Positions 42,605 to 51,021 of a DNA stretch of 64,000 nt are shown piece by piece. A program made the position numbers and the translations under genes. This DNA is from Candidatus Nitrosopumilus sp. (GTDB lineage: Archaea > Thermoproteota > Nitrososphaeria > Nitrososphaerales > Nitrosopumilaceae). Each line of letters starts with the position of its first letter. The first letter of the stretch is position 1. Under the pieces are notes generated by a model that saw nothing but the letters and a program-made list of their open reading frames with translations, did not search any database and was not told the origin of the DNA. The stretch is from positions 1-64,000 of the forward strand of contig JACERO010000079.1 in the NCBI GenBank assembly GCA_013911135.1, given 5' to 3'.

Positions 42605-44008
42605 TTAGTTAATTTTATCAAGTACAAATTCATTATGTAGAGCTTTTACTGCTGCATTTGCATCAGAATTTTTTACAATAAATGCAAGATTAAGCTCAGA
42701 TGAACCTTGAGTAATCATTGATACGTTAACTTTGTTTTTCTCAATTGCTCCAAAAACTTTTGAGGCTACTCCAACAGTTCCTCGCATACCTGAACCAATT
42801 AATGCAATAATAGCTACATTTGTAGTGACTTCTAATTTTTTGATAATTTTTCCTAATAATTCCATTTCTAATGCACTAACTGCTTTGTCAAGATCTGTAT
42901 TCTTTACTACAATTGTAATGCTTGATTCTGAAGGATTTTGTGAGATCATCATTACATTTATTCCGGATTTTGCCAATGTTGCAAATATCTTGGCTGCAGT
43001 TCCTGGTGTTCCAACCATACTACCACCCTGAATATCGATTAACCCATTATTTCGAACATTACTTACACATTTTACAGTATTTTTAGCAGATGAAGAAGTA
43101 GATGCAGTTACTAGAGTTCCTTCATTTTTTACATTGAAAGAATTTCTAATCTTCATTGGGATTTTCTTTGTTAATAGAGGTTCAAACGTTCGTGGATGTA
43201 TCTGCTTTGCACCAAACATAGCCATTTCAATTGCTTCTATGTATGATACTTCTTTTAGTAATTTTGCATTTTTAACAATTTTAGGATCTGCTGTCATAAG
43301 TCCATCTACATCACTCATCAACCAAATCTCGTCTGCTTTAATACAAGAACCAATAGTTGTTGCAGTGTAGTCAGAACCGCCTCTACCAAATGTAGTTACA
43401 TGTCCATGTTGATCTGCACCTGCAAATCCTCCTACAACAGGAATTGTTTTCTTTGAGAACAATGTATCTACTGTCTTTGATACTCTCAGTCTTGTTGTAT
43501 CAAAAAGTGGTCTGGATTCACCGAAGTTAGAATCAGTTACAATTCCTACTTCTTTGCCAGTAAGGGAAATTGATTTTTTACCTGAATCATTAATTGCTGA
43601 TGACACTAATTGTATTGATGATCTTTCACCAAATGAAATTAGATAGTCCATTGATCTGGGTGTAACTTCACCCAGTAACACCATTCCATCAATTAATGCA
43701 AGAAGTTCTGTAAAGTCTAGATCTAGTTTTATTAGTAATTTTTTTTGTGTATCAGATTTTTTGATTGTTTGTTTTGCTAATTGTTTATGTCTATTGACAA
43801 TTTTTGCTGCAAGTTGTTCAGCTTTTGATTTATTTTCTTTTTTTATTAACTCAGATATTTCTATGAGATCATCAGTAGTTCCACTTATTGCAGAACAAAC
43901 AACTAGAATTTGATGTTTTTTTGATAATGAGCTAATGTGTTGAGCTACAGCTTGGATATCTTTTGTAGTAGAAATTGATGTTCCACCATATTTTATTACA
44001 AGTCTCAT
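42605..44008 (-). CDS. Aspartate kinase
   Basis: First step of lysine/threonine/methionine synthesis from aspartate. 467 aa with N-terminal VIKYGGTSI (kinase P-site lysine), GRGGSDYTATTIG, WLMSDVDGLMTADP and two C-terminal ACT domains (about 315-390 and 395-467; for example INVMMISQNPSESSITIVV and VNVSMITQGSSELNLAFIV), which give end-product feedback. It lies 35 nt behind the PCNA gene on the same strand and may be cotranscribed with PCNA, TFS and RpoL. Confidence 0.93.
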   Translation of the reverse strand: MRLVIKYGGTSISTTKDIQAVAQHISSLSKKHQILVVCSAISGTTDDLIEISELIKKENKSKAEQLAAKIVNRHKQLAKQTIKKSDTQKKLLIKLDLDFTELLALIDGMVLLGEVTPRSMDYLISFGERSSIQLVSSAINDSGKKSISLTGKEVGIVTDSNFGESRPLFDTTRLRVSKTVDTLFSKKTIPVVGGFAGADQHGHVTTFGRGGSDYTATTIGSCIKADEIWLMSDVDGLMTADPKIVKNAKLLKEVSYIEAIEMAMFGAKQIHPRTFEPLLTKKIPMKIRNSFNVKNEGTLVTASTSSSAKNTVKCVSNVRNNGLIDIQGGSMVGTPGTAAKIFATLAKSGINVMMISQNPSESSITIVVKNTDLDKAVSALEMELLGKIIKKLEVTTNVAIIALIGSGMRGTVGVASKVFGAIEKNKVNVSMITQGSSELNLAFIVKNSDANAAVKALHNEFVLDKIN

Positions 44009-44043
44009 TTCAAAATACCTGAATTAGTTAATCTTTAAATGCT

Positions 44044-44790
44044 TTAACTTTCCACGCGTGGAGCCAAGTAAAAGTGAATTCTACCAATATTTGCGACTTT
44101 GAATTCAATTCTAAGAGGCTTTGCGCTCGAAAACTCACATGTAATCAAGCCTGCAGTACTTCCTACGGCTTTTATCACTGGATTAAGATATTCAAGACTG
44201 TAAGTACCAATACTATCTGCTTTTGAAAAAATTTCTTCAATATCTTCATCATCTTTGTCAAGATCAATTACTACTTCACCAGAGTCACTTTTGCCTGAAA
44301 AATCTGCTTTTGAATCAGATGTCTGAATTGTTAAATAATCAGATACAACTTGTACATCACCAAGAATCTTATCAAATTTTGAAGAAGACAAAGTAATTTT
44401 TGAATCATAAGGAATTTTTGGTAATGGAGTATCAGTTGCTGAACTTTCAATTAAACGCATTTTATATTTTTTATTTTTTCCAACTGTTACAAGTAACATA
44501 TTTTGCTCAGAGATACTAATCTCTATACTGTCTTTTTTGTCTGCTCTTTTGATAAGTTTTGAAAATTCATCTATTCGTACTCCAAATTTTATATCACTAT
44601 CGCATTCATATTTTTCAAATGCAGAATTAGGCCACGATATATCAATAAGTGCAACATGTGATGGATCCATTCCTCGAAAAGTAATTCCTTCTGCTGTTGC
44701 AACAAAAGTTGCTTCTTCAACAAGTGTTGATATTGCAGAAATTATTGCCTTTAGATCGTCTGAACCACTTGTTTTTGCTCCAAAAGTCAA
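44044..44790 (-). CDS. pcn: DNA polymerase sliding clamp (PCNA)
   Basis: Ring-forming processivity factor for DNA polymerases. The 248-aa protein has the two-domain clamp fold with FRGMDPSHVALIDISWP (about 54-70), the basic inner helix residues, the interdomain linker MRLIESSATDTPLPKIP and the C-terminal RIHFYLAPRVE. The start is TTG 44790. It sits downstream of rpoL and TFS, a conserved-looking information-processing unit. Confidence 0.94.
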   Translation of the reverse strand: MTFGAKTSGSDDLKAIISAISTLVEEATFVATAEGITFRGMDPSHVALIDISWPNSAFEKYECDSDIKFGVRIDEFSKLIKRADKKDSIEISISEQNMLLVTVGKNKKYKMRLIESSATDTPLPKIPYDSKITLSSSKFDKILGDVQVVSDYLTIQTSDSKADFSGKSDSGEVVIDLDKDDEDIEEIFSKADSIGTYSLEYLNPVIKAVGSTAGLITCEFSSAKPLRIEFKVANIGRIHFYLAPRVES

Positions 44791-44824
44791 ATCAACTTTG
44801 TTGACTTTACGTTCAAGTTAAACG

Positions 44825-45142
44825 TTATGTGTAATCACGCCAAGTGTATTTGCATTTTGAACAACAATAAAATCGAGTTGTAGGTTCATCAGCACTTCTA
44901 GTTTGAAACATCCACCAAACTGCTTCATCATGTCCACATTTTTTACAATCCATTTTGATTGTTGAATATGATTCTTCTCCTTCATTTCCTTCAAAAGCAA
45001 GAAGTGAAAAATCTGGTTCTTCTTCGTTAGTAATTTTTTTTGTTTCCTTTACTTTTTGTCCTTCAGTATAACCACATTTTGAACATTGAAGGCCAGAAAT
45101 ACTCTTTTTTAATTTGACCTCACATTTGGGGCAAAATTTCAA
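44825..45142 (-). CDS. tfs: Transcription factor S (TFS, TFIIS/Rpb9-like)
   Basis: Stimulates RNA cleavage by stalled RNA polymerase. Two zinc ribbons: CPKCEVKL ... LQCSKCGY (Cys4, Cys7, Cys20, Cys23) and CKKCGHDEAVWWMFQ ... YCCSKCKYTW. Between the pairs of the second ribbon is RSADEPTT with the Asp-Glu pair needed for cleavage activity, so it should be catalytically competent. 105 aa is normal. The start is TTG 45142, one base after the rpoL stop. Confidence 0.93.
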   Translation of the reverse strand: MKFCPKCEVKLKKSISGLQCSKCGYTEGQKVKETKKITNEEEPDFSLLAFEGNEGEESYSTIKMDCKKCGHDEAVWWMFQTRSADEPTTRFYCCSKCKYTWRDYT

Positions 45143-45143
45143 T

Positions 45144-45422
45144 CTAATTTACCTTAATTTTAGAATTAAATAATTTTTTGTATTCTTCTGATGTTTTTAT
45201 TGCAGAATCTGTAGCTTTTTTGATCTCTCCTAGTGGTTTTGTGCTAGTATTGATTTTCATCCATATTTCATCGGTAAGGGGATGTTTTACAATAACTCCT
45301 GCAAAATCGACTTTTGATTCCTTTAGAAGCTCATGTTGAATAACATATAAAATTCCTATATCAGCCTCTTTTATTGAAATACTAAGTTCTTTTGGTTCTA
45401 AAGTAAGTACTTGAGCATCCAT
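45144..45422 (-). CDS. rpoL: DNA-directed RNA polymerase subunit L (Rpo11)
   Basis: Small RNA polymerase subunit that pairs with subunit D. The 92-aa protein shows the Rpb11/RpoL pattern: ISIKEADIGILYVIQHELLKESKVDFAGVIVKHPLTDEIWMKINTS, followed by a long helix (EIKKATDSAIKTSEEYKKLF). First gene of the rpoL-tfs-pcn-aspartokinase unit. Confidence 0.92.
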   Translation of the reverse strand: MDAQVLTLEPKELSISIKEADIGILYVIQHELLKESKVDFAGVIVKHPLTDEIWMKINTSTKPLGEIKKATDSAIKTSEEYKKLFNSKIKVN

Positions 45423-45473
45423 GTAATCGGAAAAAGAACTTATTGTGGATATAAATCATTATGAGCGATTAAC

Positions 45474-46010
45474 ATGGGAGAAAGCAAGATTTTAGAGATT
45501 CATCTAGTAAAATCCAATGATGAGTACTCATCAGATGATAATATTGAGATTAATGTCCAGTTTTTAGTTGAAGGAGACATTAGAGATGCGTTTAACGAGG
45601 CAAATTGGACAAAAGCATACAACAACAATGATGTTGGATTCAAATTGAAATATGGTGTGAAATTGACGTCAGGTGGAATTAGAAAGAAGGAATTAGGTAG
45701 GACTGTTAACACCTATAGAAAGGCATCAATCTTTTGGACTAGAAATCCAAAACTGGTAAATCCAAACAAAGACAAAAGAATCTGGGTTCAGGTAGCCAAA
45801 AACTTTGAGCCATTTATTAGACTTTCAGAAGAAGAGGTAAGACAGGAATTATTTGACTTTAATGAAAAATTTGTATTCAAAGCATCAGATTTGGGAAAAG
45901 GTAAACACACGATTAGGTCTGAAGCATTTGCATCATGGCAAAAGCATGACTATACAGAGCCAGGAAGTGCCAAAAACAATTCCAGCAAAATTGAGATTAC
46001 AATCAATTAG
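45474..46010 (+). CDS. Hypothetical soluble protein, 178 aa
   Basis: Soluble beta-rich protein with charged N-terminus (MGESKILEIHLVKSNDEYSSDDNIEI) and a C-terminal half containing DLGKGKHTIRSEAFASWQKHDYTEPGSAKNN. The wording resembles an extracellular-type Ig fold, but no signal peptide or anchor is present. No family recognised. Its 3' end overlaps by 4 nt the gene on the other strand. Base use is slightly less AT-rich than the neighbours. Confidence 0.65.
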   Translation: MGESKILEIHLVKSNDEYSSDDNIEINVQFLVEGDIRDAFNEANWTKAYNNNDVGFKLKYGVKLTSGGIRKKELGRTVNTYRKASIFWTRNPKLVNPNKDKRIWVQVAKNFEPFIRLSEEEVRQELFDFNEKFVFKASDLGKGKHTIRSEAFASWQKHDYTEPGSAKNNSSKIEITIN

Positions 46011-46609
46011 GGATCCCAAACATCTCCGTAATAGTTATTCTCTACAATATCAAAATTAATATCAATACTATGAATGATCATCTCAGGAAACTTGCAATCT
46101 ATTGAATCAGAAATATATCCTGCCTCATGGATAAATCCAAAATAGTCAGTACCGTTATTTTCTGTAACTCCAATATACTTTAGAATATGAATTTGTTTTG
46201 CAGGAGTTCTATCATCCATACTTGGGATATAAAAAAAGTTACATCTTGCAACAAAGGTTTGATTGTTGCTAATCACTGCAACAAACTTCTCAGAAATTAG
46301 TTCAGTCTTGTTGCCAAACTGGAAATAGTTTGCATCAAATGTAACTCTTATTGTATCATCGTCTGCTTTAAGATCCTCAGTAGCATTATAAAGTTGGATG
46401 TCAGACATTGAACCATAGTATTTTCTCTCTCTGTCTACTCTTTCATAATGTGTATCACTGTCTCTATACTGATTATATTGTATGTTGCTCAAAGCATCAA
46501 TAATCACAATATCTTCAAATGTCTTTTCTGATTCAATTACAAGATAAATTATCCCAATTCCCACAGTTACAATCACTACAACAAAAATGATTAATAATCT
46601 AGTTTTCAT
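46007..46609 (-). CDS. Membrane-anchored extracytoplasmic protein, 200 aa
   Basis: N-terminal helix (about residues 4-24, LLIIFVVVIVTVGIGIIYLVI) followed by a polar beta-rich domain with two cysteines (VARCNFFYIPSMDD and DSIDCKFPEM) that could form a disulfide outside the cell. No recognised family. Coupled by an ATGA overlap to the small membrane protein gene upstream (46606-46944), so the two probably act together. Confidence 0.68.
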   Translation of the reverse strand: MKTRLLIIFVVVIVTVGIGIIYLVIESEKTFEDIVIIDALSNIQYNQYRDSDTHYERVDRERKYYGSMSDIQLYNATEDLKADDDTIRVTFDANYFQFGNKTELISEKFVAVISNNQTFVARCNFFYIPSMDDRTPAKQIHILKYIGVTENNGTDYFGFIHEAGYISDSIDCKFPEMIIHSIDINFDIVENNYYGDVWDP

Positions 46610-46944
46610 TTTCTTTTGTCTATATAATAAATTCCAAGAATGATCATTATGGGCATTACAAAGTAAATTGAAATTGCATTTACATTATCTTCAGGCATAA
46701 AGGGAAATGATGCTATTTCAATTCCCTCTGCTGTCCCACTCCAAGCCCCGATACCGTCACCTGTATCCCATGCATGAGTATAGCTCATAACAGGAGCTGT
46801 TTTAGAAAATAATATTAGAAATGGTTTACAAGTTTCAATGTCATCAGTTAATGCAAAACATGCTTCTTCAAGTGGCATTCTAATAAAGAAAAATATTACA
46901 AAAATTGTAATTACAATTAATATTTTGTATCTAGTTTTCATCAT
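46606..46944 (-). CDS. Two-helix membrane protein, 112 aa
   Basis: Helices at about residues 7-25 and 90-107 enclose an extracytoplasmic loop with a cysteine pair (EEACFALTDDIETCKPF) and a Gly/Trp/aromatic stretch (YTHAWDTGDGIGAWSG). The C-terminus ends in a basic stop-transfer (YYIDKRK). First of a two-gene unit with 46007-46609. Function unknown. Confidence 0.68.
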   Translation of the reverse strand: MMKTRYKILIVITIFVIFFFIRMPLEEACFALTDDIETCKPFLILFSKTAPVMSYTHAWDTGDGIGAWSGTAEGIEIASFPFMPEDNVNAISIYFVMPIMIILGIYYIDKRK

Positions 46945-47305
46945 CTAATTTTTAGAATTTAGACACCATTTAATCAATACTCATCATATACTACTCCTAA
47001 GAGGCTTGAACCATGTTGGAAAGAAATAATGTTCAGTTCCAGATCATAAAGATTCACCAAGGTACCTTCAAAATTAATCCGTCCTGATCAGAGAGTACTT
47101 GGATTAATTTGGGACTCCTACACAAATTAACAATCCTTTTTTTAAAGGGGGTAGGGGAGGTATAATCTTGTTTCATTCTGGTGATACGTCCAGTTTTCTA
47201 GCAATTGTTATTATCAAATGAATTCAGTTGTGAGTAAAAAATTGGTTATCATACAAAAATACTCTGGTCAATTAGTGATATAAGGAACTTTTTGATTGAA
47301 TCAAC
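46945..47305. other. Intergenic region, no gene recognised
   Basis: 361 nt with no convincing ORF. A purine-rich run aaagggggtaggggaggt (about 47137-47154) looks like a Shine-Dalgarno element but is followed only by a 17-codon frame. gatataagg (about 47276-47284) near the end fits the TATA box of the microprotein at 47306. No tRNA or stable RNA fold was recognised. Confidence 0.5.
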
Positions 47306-47458
47306 ATGGCAAAATACGATGGACTACTAGGACAACCAATACTTGAAGTAGAAGAACCTGATAAGGAAGGCGGAATTACCTTCATTATTAAAGACAATAG
47401 ATTTTTGTTCATAAAAGTAGTTGATGGGAAAATCGATACGATATCGATACCAGAATAG
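47306..47458 (+). CDS. Tandem microprotein copy 1, 50 aa
   Basis: MAKYDGLLGQPILEVEEPDK, then EGGITFIIKDNRFLFIKVVDGKIDTISIPE. A compact beta-hairpin-rich peptide whose second half is clearly homologous to the next gene (EE/EDPD-x-EGG-[IL]-T-[FL]-I, KVVDGK). A TATA-like gatataagg lies about 25 nt before the ATG. Repetition of the same pattern in two adjacent frames is strong evidence that both are genes. No family recognised. Confidence 0.72.
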   Translation: MAKYDGLLGQPILEVEEPDKEGGITFIIKDNRFLFIKVVDGKIDTISIPE

Positions 47459-47468
47459 GTGAATATGA

Positions 47469-47615
47469 ATGGAAAAATATGATTCAATCAAAATGGTAGA
47501 ACTTGTAAAGGTAGAAGATCCTGATTCAGAAGGCGGATTAACTTTGATCTTTGAAGATAACAAAACCTTGAAGATTAAGGTTGTTGATGGAAAACTAGTT
47601 TCAGAATTCGTCTAA
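47469..47615 (+). CDS. Tandem microprotein copy 2, 48 aa
   Basis: MEKYDSIKMVELVKVEDPDS, then EGGLTLIFEDNKTLKIKVVDGKLVSEFV. Paralogue of the preceding 50-aa protein, 10 nt downstream, with GGTGA (47458-47462) as a well-placed Shine-Dalgarno element for the internal gene of a dicistron. Five alternating hydrophobic strands are suggested. Likely a product of tandem duplication followed by divergence. Function unknown. Confidence 0.72.
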   Translation: MEKYDSIKMVELVKVEDPDSEGGLTLIFEDNKTLKIKVVDGKLVSEFV

Positions 47616-47616
47616 A

Positions 47617-48111
47617 CTAATTTTTTATGTGTTTTTCATAAAAACCGATAGCTAACTCTTGTACTTCAGATTGAATAGAACCAGGTCTTTCATCTCTAAT
47701 TTTTTTAATTGCTTCATCTGCTGAAAATTTTTTGTGTTTTATAAAGTAGCATGCAAGAATTGTTCCTGCTCTTCCCATTCCAGCAGCACAATGAACCATT
47801 ACTGCTTGATCATTTTTGATTTGTTCATGGATAAAATTTACTGCTGAATCTATTTTATCCATATCAGGTGCAGTAAGATCAGGAGTTGGCACATGAAGAT
47901 AATTAACATTTTTTATCCAGTTATCAGGTAAAGCGTTCTCAGTCATAGTTACAATTGATTTTACTCCTTGATTTAGAAGCCAACTAAATTCATCAAAACT
48001 TGTTGGCATTCCAGAACCAGCTAATTTTTCTTCAATTAACCAAGAAAAGTTAGTTGGTTTTTTTGTAATTTTACCATGAACCTTTCTCCAGATATTTCCG
48101 GGCTTACTCAT
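47617..48111 (-). CDS. Dual-specificity/tyrosine protein phosphatase
   Basis: Cysteine phosphatase of 164 aa. Active site VMVHCAAGMGRAGTILACYFI contains the H-C-x5-R loop, with the general acid probably Asp in LHVPTPDLTAPD. The C-terminal helix SADEAIKKIRDERPGSIQSEVQELAI is typical of small archaeal and eukaryotic dual-specificity phosphatases. Substrate unknown; the ABC1 kinase and COG2112 kinase elsewhere in the window show that phospho-signalling proteins exist here. Confidence 0.88.
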   Translation of the reverse strand: MSKPGNIWRKVHGKITKKPTNFSWLIEEKLAGSGMPTSFDEFSWLLNQGVKSIVTMTENALPDNWIKNVNYLHVPTPDLTAPDMDKIDSAVNFIHEQIKNDQAVMVHCAAGMGRAGTILACYFIKHKKFSADEAIKKIRDERPGSIQSEVQELAIGFYEKHIKN

Positions 48112-48166
48112 GTAAGATGGTGATATTTTCTATATTTTTAACATTACGGAATTTTGTGTGAGTAAA

Positions 48167-48808
48167 TTATGATGCTACTGCTCTTACTGGTGAACCTGTA
48201 GCATCTTTAAGCTTTAGTGGAAGAATTGTAAAATTAAATTCCTTTGATGAAATTTTATTCAAGTTTGCCAAGTTTTCTACAATCAAAACATTGTTTTTTG
48301 ATAAAATATGATGAACACTAAATGATTCATCTTTTCCAAGATCTATGCTTGGAGAGTCTATTCCAACTAGATTGATCTTTTTTGATACAAGATATTTAGC
48401 GGCAGATATGTCCAATCCTGGATTTTCTGTGAAATAATTATCTTTTTTCAAATTTTTTTGCCATCCAGTAAAAAAGAAGACAGATAAGTGGTTGGAAATC
48501 TTTCCATTCTTTTTTTCAAATAAAGTAATGTCTAATTTAGTAATGGTAGTATTCCTAGTTTTTTGGAGTTTGATTATTGTAGCGTTTCCAATGAGTCTAT
48601 CAAGTGGAATTTGGTCTATTTTGAGACCATTTTTAACAAAATGATATGGTGCATCAATATGAGTTCCAGTGTGAGAGCTTAAGAATAATAGTTCAAGGTT
48701 ATACCCATCATTCTTTAGATCAGACCAAGAAATGAATTGCGGGTTTGGAGAACCAGGAAAGCTTGGAATGGATTCTGATATTGTCAGTGTTAGATCTATT
48801 GGTTTCAC
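48167..48808 (-). CDS. Cyclase-family metal hydrolase (kynurenine formamidase-like)
   Basis: 213-aa protein of the cyclase/formamidase superfamily. The metal motif H-x-G-T-H-x-D-x3-H is complete in SSHTGTHIDAPYHFV (about residues 44-58), and IDLTLTISESIPSFPGSP is the family N-terminus. VGIDSPSIDLGKDESFSVHHILSKNNVLIVENLANL carries the downstream conserved part. Natural substrate unknown; members hydrolyse amides or lactones. Confidence 0.87.
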   Translation of the reverse strand: MKPIDLTLTISESIPSFPGSPNPQFISWSDLKNDGYNLELLFLSSHTGTHIDAPYHFVKNGLKIDQIPLDRLIGNATIIKLQKTRNTTITKLDITLFEKKNGKISNHLSVFFFTGWQKNLKKDNYFTENPGLDISAAKYLVSKKINLVGIDSPSIDLGKDESFSVHHILSKNNVLIVENLANLNKISSKEFNFTILPLKLKDATGSPVRAVAS

Positions 48809-48883
48809 ACCAACAAATCTTGATGGTGATTAATCAGTTTTTGAATTATGAAAGGTTAAATACTGTTTGATAAAAAATTTCGT

Positions 48884-49141
48884 GTGCCTACTGCATATGT
48901 TCTATTAAATTCAGATTTAGGATCAGATGAGTCAATCATTAATGAAGTAAAACAGATTCTTGCTGAAGAAGATGTTACATCTGAGGTTCAAGGAGTTTAT
49001 GAAGTATATGACATTGTCTTAAAGTTATCATCTGATGATGCTGAAAAATTACGTGCAATTATCACTAACAAAATCAGAAAAATTAGTAAAGTTCAATCAA
49101 CGTTAACTATGATGGTAATAGAAGAGCAAGAAGGTCTATAG
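48884..49141 (+). CDS. Stand-alone Lrp/AsnC ligand-binding domain protein
   Basis: 85 aa consisting only of the alpha/beta RAM/SIP domain of Lrp regulators: TAYVLLNSDLGSDESIINEVKQIL, VQGVYEVYDIVLKL, and KIRKISKVQSTLTMMVIEE. There is no helix-turn-helix. Such single domains sense amino acids or modulate full-length Lrp proteins such as the one at 10888. The start is GTG 48884. Its end overlaps the SufS-like gene by 6 nt. Confidence 0.87.
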   Translation: MPTAYVLLNSDLGSDESIINEVKQILAEEDVTSEVQGVYEVYDIVLKLSSDDAEKLRAIITNKIRKISKVQSTLTMMVIEEQEGL

Positions 49142-50287
49142 TTTCTTTATTGCATCAATTACTTGAAGCATTTCAGATTCAGTGTTAAAAAAGTGAGGAG
49201 ATACTCGTACAATCTTTTTTTCCATAATTTCTCTTACTGCTAAAACAATACCTTGTTTTTCAAGTTTATCTACTATTTCTTGTGAATCAAAACCATCAAT
49301 ATTAAAAGATACAATACTGATTCTGTCATTTGGATCTTCTGGTCCATACAAAATAACATTTTTTATTTTTAATAATTCTTCTCTGAAAAGATTTGACAAG
49401 TATTGATTTTTCTCACGAATATTGTCCATACCAAAATTTAGCAGATATCTTACAGATGATTCTAATCCAACTATTCCAACATAATTTCTAAAACCAGTTT
49501 GAAATTTGTCAGGTAGTTCTTTGAAAGCAAGATCTGTGTCATCATAAATAATTGCAGATTCACCACCAATTGTCATTGGTTCTAATAATTCACTTGATTT
49601 TCTATTACAGTAAAACAAGCCAGTACCCATTGGACCGCAAAGCCATTTAGAGCCGTTAAATGACATGAAATCACATTTAATTTTCGATACATCAATGTCA
49701 CCTATACATCCTATAGTTTGTGCACTATCAATAAAGAATGGAACTCTATTTTGAAGAATATTTCCGATTTCTTCTACAGGTAATATTGAACCAGTATTAT
49801 ACAAAGCATGACTTAGAGTTACTAGTTTTGTGTTAACATCAATGTAAGATTTTAGATCATCTAATTTGAAAAAACCATTTTTATCTATAGGGAGGTTTTT
49901 TATTGAAATTTTTTCTTTTAATTTAATCCAAGGATAAAAGTTTGCATGATGTTCATGTGCCATTCCACGAATTATTATATTTGATCTAGAATCAAAAGGG
50001 AGTCCATTTGCTACGATATTGATTCCATCAGTTGTACTTTGAGTAAGAACAACTTCATCAGGTTGACAGGAAATAATTTTTGCGATTATTTTTCTTACAT
50101 TTTGTAGTTTTTCAGTAATAAATGGTTCTGAATCCTTAGAATCAGGACCAATTGAATTGTATGATATTAGAAACTCGTTTATGGCTTCAATACTTTGAGA
50201 AGGCATCAAAGATACTGATGCATTGTTTAGATAGATTTTATCTGAATTAGGAAAATCATCTGAAATATCTTTTGATGCTAAATTCAT
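49136..50287 (-). CDS. Class V aminotransferase, cysteine desulfurase-like
   Basis: PLP enzyme of 383 aa resembling SufS/NifS. It has the N-terminal KIYLNNASVSLMPSQSIEAI, the His region GMAHEHHANFYPW, ALYNTGSILPVEEIG, the PLP lysine in MSFNGSKWLCGPMGTGLFYCN and the C-terminal VRVSPHFFNTESE. A catalytic cysteine loop as in true desulfurases is not evident to me, so sulfur transfer is not certain; isopenicillin-N-epimerase-like activity is the alternative. Divergent from the RecA-like gene. Confidence 0.82.
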   Translation of the reverse strand: MNLASKDISDDFPNSDKIYLNNASVSLMPSQSIEAINEFLISYNSIGPDSKDSEPFITEKLQNVRKIIAKIISCQPDEVVLTQSTTDGINIVANGLPFDSRSNIIIRGMAHEHHANFYPWIKLKEKISIKNLPIDKNGFFKLDDLKSYIDVNTKLVTLSHALYNTGSILPVEEIGNILQNRVPFFIDSAQTIGCIGDIDVSKIKCDFMSFNGSKWLCGPMGTGLFYCNRKSSELLEPMTIGGESAIIYDDTDLAFKELPDKFQTGFRNYVGIVGLESSVRYLLNFGMDNIREKNQYLSNLFREELLKIKNVILYGPEDPNDRISIVSFNIDGFDSQEIVDKLEKQGIVLAVREIMEKKIVRVSPHFFNTESEMLQVIDAIKKL

Positions 50288-50310
50288 TATTATATCTGTA
50301 AAATGCTAAA

Positions 50311-50928
50311 GTGGTGTTGGATAAAAATCCTAAGAATGTTTTAGATAATAATTTAACACATATTCAAAATGAATTTAGACAAAACATACCAAGTATAGTG
50401 TTATGTTCAGAACCTTTCCATAAAGCAGAGTTTCTTAACAGACTAATCAATTCTGTCGAAAATCCAATTATTTTTGTAGATATGGATTTGCTTTACACAG
50501 GATATGTTGAATCTGGAATGATTCAGAAAAAAAACAATGTAACAATTTTTCATCCTGATAAAGTAAGTTGGAAAAAGAAATTATTAGAAATCATAACTAA
50601 AGTATCAAAAGAAAAACTCCTAGTTGTAATTGACTCATTTAATGGAGTTTACAATATGTTTGATGATCTTGAATCTGCTAGATTCATCAATTCATGTATT
50701 ATGTTACTCTCATCTGTTGGAAAACAAACAAGTTCATCTGTTGTTATAATTGCAATGGCAAGAAAAAAAGAAAACAATGAATGGGTATTATCACCAGGAG
50801 GGAAACAGATCATAAAATCAGGAAAAACAGGGGTTTTTTTCTTAAAAAAAATTGAAAGTAATTTAGTAGTTAGCACTTTTGAAGATGTAAATTCAAAGAT
50901 ATTCAAAATTGAACAAGAAAATGGTTGA
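50311..50928 (+). CDS. RecA/KaiC-like protein lacking the P-loop
   Basis: 205 aa. The fold order strand-loop-helix (SIVLCSEPFHKAEFLNRLI), then PIIFVDMDLLYTGY, then a Walker B-like LLVVIDSFNGVYNMF and SSSVVIIAMARKKENNEW resembles RadA/KaiC ATPases, but the Walker A G-x4-G-K-[ST] is missing (CSEPFHKAEF instead). It may be an inactive paralogue acting as a partner of an active RadA. The start is GTG at 50311 or 50314. Function unknown. Confidence 0.62.
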   Translation: MVLDKNPKNVLDNNLTHIQNEFRQNIPSIVLCSEPFHKAEFLNRLINSVENPIIFVDMDLLYTGYVESGMIQKKNNVTIFHPDKVSWKKKLLEIITKVSKEKLLVVIDSFNGVYNMFDDLESARFINSCIMLLSSVGKQTSSSVVIIAMARKKENNEWVLSPGGKQIIKSGKTGVFFLKKIESNLVVSTFEDVNSKIFKIEQENG

Positions 50929-50985
50929 TTTGGGTTTTTGTGCGATCAAATTTGAAACACCGTTATAACTCGATATTTTTAGGCA

Positions 50986-50998
50986 AATTATATAAAGA
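50986..50998 (+). promoter_or_regulatory. Putative TATA element of the ferredoxin gene
   Basis: aaattatataaag ends about 24 nt before the ATG at 51022. It is one of the clearest TATA-like stretches in the window, in keeping with an apparently strongly expressed gene. Confidence 0.55.
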
Positions 50999-51021
50999 CC
51001 AAATTAAGAAATAATTTCGTT

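Noticed and set aside
47137-47216. Purine-rich run followed by a short TTG frame (17 codons)
   Set aside because: Too short and compositionally unremarkable to support as a gene; the purine run may be chance.
47272-47563. Two minus-strand frames opposite the tandem microproteins
   Set aside because: They arise from the complement of the duplicated segment; the plus-strand reading gives two homologous peptides with correct upstream signals, the minus reading does not.
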